Below are positions 58,491 to 64,000 of a stretch of 64,000 nucleotides of DNA, one piece after another. The stretch comes from Diadophis punctatus similis (Eukaryota; Chordata; Lepidosauria; Squamata; Dipsadidae), in NCBI GenBank assembly GCA_023053685.1, contig JALIGW010000285.1:1-64000 (forward strand), read 5' to 3'. Both the position numbers and the translations under genes were made by a program. Position 1 is the first letter of the stretch, and the number at the start of each line of letters is the position of its first letter. Below the pieces are notes generated by a model that searched no databases, had not been told where the DNA came from, and saw only the letters and a program-made list of their open reading frames with translations.

Positions 58491-61400
58491 TCTCGCTTGA
58501 TTTTCGATTCCAAGCCTTCCCTGAAGAGCTAGCCCAAGGTCTAACACAGCATTCGCCTTATTTCTCAATTCAGCCCAAAAACATCACTTTTGACAAACAC
58601 CTCAGAAATGAAAATGAAACACATATTCCTGTTCCCCACAGGCTGGAAAGCCGAATTCTCGCTTCATTTTTGATTCCGACCTTTCCCTGAAGAGCTAGCC
58701 CAAGGTCTAACACAGCATTCGCCTTATTTCTCAATTCAGCCCAAAAACATCACTTTTGACAAACACCTCAGAAATGAAAAAGAAACACATATTCCTGTTC
58801 CCCACGGGCTGGAAAGCCGAATTCTCGCTTGATTTTCGATTCCAAGCCTTCCCTGAAGAGCTAGCCCAAGGTCTAACACAGAATTCGCCTCAGTTCTCAA
58901 TTCAGCCAAAAAACATGACTTTTGACAAACACCTCAGAAATGAAAATGAAACACATATTCCTGTTCCGCACAGGCTGGAAAGCTGAATTCTCGCTTCATT
59001 TTTGATTCCGACCTTTCCCTGAAGAGCTAGCCCAAGGTCTAACACAGCATTTGCCTTATTTCTCAATTCAGCCCAAAAACATCACTTTTGACAAACACCT
59101 CAGAAATGAAAAAGAAACACATATTCCTGTTCCCCACAGGCTGGAAAGCCGAATTCTCTCTCGATTTTTGATTCCGACCATTCCCTGAAGAGCTAGCCCA
59201 AGGTCTAACCCAGCATTCGCCTTATTTCTCAATTCAGCCCAAAAACATCACTTTTGACAAACACCTCAGAAATGAAAATGAAACACATATTCCTGTTCCC
59301 CACGGGCTGGAAAGCTGAATTCTCTCTTGAATTTTTATTCCGAGCCTACCCTGAAGAGCTAGCCCAAAGTCTAACACAGCATTCGCCTTAGGACTCAATA
59401 CAGCCAAAAAACATGACTTTTGACAAACACCTCAGAAATGAAAATGAAACACATATTCCTGTTCCCACAGGCTGGAAAGCTGAATTCTCGCTTGATTTTT
59501 GATTCCGACCTTTCCTGAAGAGCTAGCCCAAGGTCTAACACAGCATTCGCCTTATTTCTCAATTCAGCCCAAAAACATCACTTTTGGCAAACACCTCAGA
59601 AATGAAAAGAAACACATATTCCTGTTCCCCAGGGACTGGAAAGCCGAATTCTCGCTTGATTTTCGTTTCCAAGCCTTCGCTGAAGAGCTAGCCCAAAGTC
59701 TAACACAGCATTCGCCTTATTTCTCAATTCAGCCCAAAAACATCACTTTTGACAAACACCTCAGAAATGAAAAAGTAACACATATTCCTGTTCCCCACGG
59801 GCTGGAAAGCCGAATTCTCGCTTGATTTTCGATTCCAAGCCTTCCCTGAAGAGCTAGCCCAAGGTCTAACACAGAATTCGCCTCAGTTCTCAATTCAGCC
59901 AAAAAACATGACTTTTGACAAACACCTCAGAAATGAAAATGAAACACATATTCCTGTTCTGCACAGGCTGGAAAGCCGAATTCTCGCTTGATTTTTGATT
60001 CCGACCTTTCCCTGAAGAGCTAGCCCAAGGTCTAACACAGCATTCGCCTTATTTCTCAATTCAGCCCAAAAACATCACTTTTGACAAACACCTCAGAAAT
60101 GAAAAAGAAACACATATTCCTGTTCCCCACAGGCTGGAAAGCCGAATTCTCGCTTGATTTTTGATTCCGACCTTTCCCTGAAGAGCTAGCCCAAGGTCTA
60201 ACACAGCATTCGCCTTATTTCTCAATTCAGCCCAAAAACATCACTTTTGGCAAACACCTCAGAAATGAAAAGAAACACATATTCCTGTTCCCCAGGGGCT
60301 GGAAAGCCAAATTCTCACTTGATTTTCGATTCCAAGCCTTCCCTGAAGAGCTAGCCCAAGGTCTAAAACAGAATTCGCCTTAGTTCTCAATTCAGCCAAA
60401 AAACATCACTTTTGACAAACACCTCAGAAATGAAAAAGAAACACATATTCCTGTTCCCCACGTGCTGGAAAGCCGAATTCTCGCTTGAATTTTGAATCCG
60501 AGCCTACCCTGAAGAGCTAGCCCAAAGTGTAACGCAGCATTCGCCTTAGGACTCAATACAGCCAAAAAACATGACTTTTGACAAACACCTCAGAAATGAA
60601 AATGAAACACATATTCCTGTTCCCCACAGGCTGGAAAGCCGAATTCTCGCTTGATTTTTGATTCCGACCTTTCCTGAAGAGCTAGCCCAAGGTCTAACAC
60701 AGCATTCGCCTTATTTCTCAATTCAGCCCAAAAACATCACTTTTGGCAAACACCTCAGAAATGAAAAGAAACACATATTCCTGTTCCCCAGGGACTGGAA
60801 AGCCGAATTCTCGCTTGATTTTCGATTCCAAGCCTTCGCTGAAGAGCTAGCCCAAAGTCTAACACAGCATTCGCCTTATTTCTCAATTCAGCCCAAAAAC
60901 ATCACTTTTGACAAACACCTCAGAAATGAAAAAGTAACACATATTCCTGTTCCCCACGGGCTGGAAAGCCGAATTCTCGCTTGATTTTCGATTCCAAGCC
61001 TTCCCTTAAGAGCTAGCCCAAGGTCTAACACAGAATTCGCCTCAGTTCTCAATTCAGCCAAAAAACATGACTTTTGACAAACACCTCAGAAATGAAAATG
61101 AAACACATATTCCTGTTCCCCACAGGCTGGAAAGCCGAATTCTCGCTTGATTTTTGATTCCGACCTTTCCCTGAAGAGCTAGCCCAAGGTCTAACACAGC
61201 ATTCGCCTTATTTCTCAATTCAGCCCAAAAACATCACTTTTGACAAATACCTCAGAAATGAAAACGAAACACATATTCCTGTTCCCCACAGGCTGGAAAG
61301 CCGAATTCTCGCTTGATTTTTGATTCCGACCTTTCCCTGAAGAGCTAGCCCAAGGTCTAACACAGCATTCGCCTTATTTCTCAATTCAGCCCAAAAACAT

Positions 61401-61618
61401 CACTTTTGGCAAACACCTCAGAAATGAAAAGAAACACATATTCCTGTTCCCCAGGGGCTGGAAAGCCAAATTCTCGTTTGATTTTCGATTCCAAGCCTTC
61501 CCTGAAGAGCTAGCCCAAGGTCTAAAACAGAATTCGCCTTAGTTCTCAATTCAGCCAAAAAACATCACTTTTGACAAACACCTCAGAAATGAAAAAAGAA
61601 ACACATATTCCTGTTCCC
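58491..61618 (+). repeat. 30-monomer-shift duplication, right copy
   Basis: Matches 53785-55690 at 4971 bp: CCCACGGG at 58756, CTCTCTCG near 59158, TTCTCTCTTG near 59324, CACGTG at 60459. It has single-base losses at about 59465 (GTTCCCACAGG) and 59513 (CTTTCCTGAAG). After CACGTG it continues as a 7-mer turn and has the same CTTTCCTGAAG loss again near 60671. An A is gained near 61594 and the CACGTG monomer has decayed to CACATG near 61619, with GGAATGCCG beside it. Confidence 0.8.
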
Positions 61619-64000
61619 CACATGCTGGAATGCCGAATTCTCGCTTGAATTTTGATTCCGAGCCTACCCTGAAGAGCTAGCCCAAAGTGTAACGCAGCAT
61701 TCGCCTTAGGACTCAATACAGCCAAAAAAACATGACTTTTGACAAACACCTCAGAAATGAAAATGAAACACATATTCCTGTTCCCCACAGGCTGGAAAGC
61801 CGAATTCTCGCTTGATTTTTGATTCCGACCTTTCCCTGAAGAGCTAGCCCAAGGTCTAACACAGCATTCGCCTTATTTCTCAATTCAGCCCAAAAACATC
61901 ACTTTTTGCAAACACCTCAGAAATGAAAAAGAAACACATATTCCTGTTCCCCACAGGCTGGAAAGCCGAATTCTCGCTCGATTTTTGATTCCGACCTTTC
62001 CCTGAAGAGCTAGCCCAAGGTCTAACCCAGCATTCGCCTTATTTCTCAATTCAGCCCAAAAACATTACTTTTGGCAAACACCTCAGAAATGAAAAAGAAA
62101 CACATATTCCTGTTCCCCATGGGCTGGAAAGCCGAATTCTCGCTTGATTTTCGATTCCAAGCCTTCGCTGAAGAGCTAGCCCAAAGTCTAACACAGCTTT
62201 CTCCTTATTTCTCAATTCAGCCCAAAAACATCACTTTTGACAAACACCTCAGAAATGAAAAGAAACACATATTCCTGTTCCCCAGGGGCTGGAAAGCCAA
62301 ATTCTCACTTGATTTTCGATTCCAAGCCTTCCCTGAAGAGCTAGCCCAAGGTCTAAAACAGAATTCGCCTTAGTTCTCAATTCAGCCAAAAAACATCACT
62401 TTTGACAAACACCTCAGAAATGAAAAAGAAACACATATTCCTGTTCCCCACGTGCTGGAAAGCCGAATTCTCGCTTGAATTTTGATTCCGAGCCTACCCT
62501 GAAGAGCTAGCCCAAAGTGTAACGCAGCATTCGCCTTAGGACTCAATACAGCCAAAAAACATGACTTTTGACAAACACCTCAGAAATGAAAATGAAACAC
62601 ATATTGCTGTTCCCCACAGGCTGGAAAGCCGAATTCTCGCTTGATTTTTGATTCCGACCTTTCCCTGAAGAGCTAGCCCAAGGTCTAACACAGCATTCGC
62701 CTTATTTCTCAATTCAGCCCAAAAACATCACTTTTGGCAAACACCTCAGAAATGAAAAGAAACACATATTCCTGTTCCCCAGGGGCTGGAAAGCCAAATT
62801 CTCGTTTGATTTTCGATTCCAAGCCTTCCCTGAAGAGCTAGCCCAAGGTCTAAAACAGAATTCGCCTTAGTTCTCAATTCAGCCAAAAAACATCACTTTT
62901 GACAAACACCTCAGAAATGAAAAAGAAACACATATTCCTGTTCCCCACGTGCTGGAAAGCCGAATTCTCGCTTGAATTTTGATTCCGAGCCTACCCTGAA
63001 GAGCTAGCCCAAAGTGTAACGCAGCATTCGCCTTAGGACTCAATACAGCCAAAAAACATGACTTTTGACAAACACCTCAGAAATGAAAATGAAACACATA
63101 TTCCTGTTCCCCACAGGCTGGAAAGCCGAATTCTCGCTTGATTTTTGATTCCAACCTTTCCCTGAAGAGCTAGCCCAAGGTCTAACACAGCATTCGCCTT
63201 ATTTCTCAATTCAGCCCAAAAACATCACTTTTGGCAAACACCTCAGAAATGAAAAAGAAACACATATTCCTGTTCCCCACAGGCTGGAAAGCCGAATTCT
63301 CGCTCGATTTTTGATTCCGACCTTTCCCTGAAGAGCTAGCCCAAGGTCTAACCCAGCATTCGCCTTATTTCTCAATTCAGCCCAAAAACATTACTTTTGG
63401 CAAACACCTCAGAAATGAAAAAGAAACACATATTCCTGTTCCCCATGGGCTGGAAAGCCGAATTCTCGCTTGATTTTCGATTCCAAGCCTTCGCTGAAGA
63501 GCTAGCCCAAAGTCTAACACAGCTTTCTCCTTATTTCTCAATTCAGCCCAAAAACATCACTTTTGACAAACACCTCAGAAATGAAAAGAAACACATATTC
63601 CTGTTCCCCAGGGGCTGGAAAGCCAAATTCTCACTTGATTTTCGATTCCAAGCCTTCCCTGAAGAGCTAGCCCAAGGTCTAACACAGAATTCGCCTTAGT
63701 TCTCAATTCAGCCAAAAAACATCACTTTTGACAAACACCTCAGAAATGAAAAAGAAACACATATTCCTGTTCCCCACGTGCTGGAAAGCCGAATTCTCGC
63801 TTGAATTTTGATTCCGAGCCTACCCTGAAGAGCTAGCCCAAAGTGTAACGCAGCATTCGCCTTAGGACTCAATACAGCCAAAAAACATGACTTTTGACAA
63901 ACACCTCAGAAATGAAAATGAAACACATATTCCTGTTCCCCACAGGCTGGAAAGCCGAATTCTCGCTTGATTTTTGATTCCGACCTTTCCCTGAAGAGCT
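61619..64000 (+). repeat. 5-, 3- and 8-monomer steps to the window end
   Basis: The box palindrome lies at 61619 (decayed), 62449, 62946 and 63775, giving steps of 830, 497 and 829 bp (five, three and five monomers). The CATTACTTTTGGC monomers at 62071 and 63397 are 1326 bp (eight monomers) apart, each followed by the chimeric TTTTGAC/GAAAAGAAAC monomer seen at 51310. In the last copy the following monomer has TAACACAGAATTCG in place of TAAAACAGAATTCG. An A is gained near 61722. The array is still intact at base 64000. Confidence 0.8.

Larger units (their letters stand above)
1..64000 (+). repeat. Satellite array of ~166-bp monomers, whole window
   Basis: The whole window is tandem copies of one monomer of 165 or 166 bp in a single orientation, about 386 copies (64000/165.7). 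Landmarks recur in nearly every copy: GAGCTAGCCC near position 9, TTCAGCC near 53, CACCTCAGAAATGAAAA near 82, CACATATTCCTGTT near 103, GGAAAGC then GAATTC near 127-141. There is no interruption by unique sequence, transposon or inverted monomer. G+C is about 43% by hand count of a consensus monomer, with about 47 C to 24 G on this strand. Long, pure, nucleosome-length arrays with higher-order structure are typical of eukaryotic centromeric or pericentromeric satellites; that role is inferred, not shown. The array starts before base 1 and continues past base 64000. I do not recognise the family. Confidence 0.98.

Noticed and set aside
2061..63699. About fifty open frames of 60-135 codons on both strands, many of 80 codons
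   Set aside because: Those on the + strand mostly open at the TTG in TTTTGACAAAC or TTTTGGCAAAC, span one and a half monomers, and recur wherever the monomer type recurs. Lengths change with single indels (for example 57264-57671). No ribosome-binding context, no recognisable domain and no unique sequence supports coding.
1..64000. CRISPR array or other prokaryotic direct-repeat system
   Set aside because: The repeat unit is 165-166 bp with no unique spacers and no cas genes; the whole unit is repeated.
1..64000. Tandem repeats encoding a repeat protein
   Set aside because: Most monomers are 166 bp, which shifts frame each turn, and stops (for example in TTGATTTTTGA and GAAAAAGTAAC) occur in every frame within one or two monomers.

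Overview
The window is one uninterrupted block of satellite DNA. From base 1 to base 64000 it consists of head-to-tail copies of a monomer of 165 or 166 bp, about 386 copies, all on the same strand. I see no gene, RNA gene, transposon, CRISPR array, telomeric repeat or unique sequence, and the array runs off both ends. Every open frame is short (135 codons or fewer), opens at a TTG inside the repeat, and recurs with the repeat. I treat none of them as a gene. The monomer is about 43% G+C, has roughly twice as much C as G on the given strand, and carries an EcoRI site and an NheI site in nearly every copy. Monomer size, purity and higher-order structure suggest a eukaryotic, probably centromeric or pericentromeric, array. 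I do not recognise the sequence and assign no species.

Monomers differ at a few fixed places: a 7-10 bp box near monomer positions 117-126, a segment at 34-60, a short A-rich stretch near 96-101, and the tail at 148-165. Combinations of these variants define monomer types, which repeat in fixed orders (higher-order repeats, HORs).

Layout: (1) 333-5961 holds three copies of an 11- or 12-monomer HOR (1821 or 1987 bp) built on an alternating 165/166 dimer. (2) About 4850-14235 holds a 29-monomer (4807-bp shift) duplication with a nested 6-monomer (995-bp) tandem duplication. (3) 14870-17190 is a tandem pair of a 7-monomer unit. (4) About 17.4-42.1 kb is a mosaic of 6-, 8-, 10-, 20- and 30-monomer duplications and a long-range repeat shifted by 9.8/9.4 kb. 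(5) About 42.1-52.8 kb is dominated by a distinct 7-monomer HOR of 1160 bp. (6) 52.8-64 kb is a mosaic with 4-, 5-, 7-, 8- and 30-monomer shifts and many single-base indels.

No genes act together here. The history is one of repeated in-register unequal exchange or conversion: nearly every shift is a whole number of monomers, and chimeric monomers mark the exchange points. The observations I rate highest are the hypervariable box, the palindrome CACGTG carried by one monomer type per HOR unit, and copied recombination junctions. All coordinates and alignments were made by eye; approximate boundaries are given as such.
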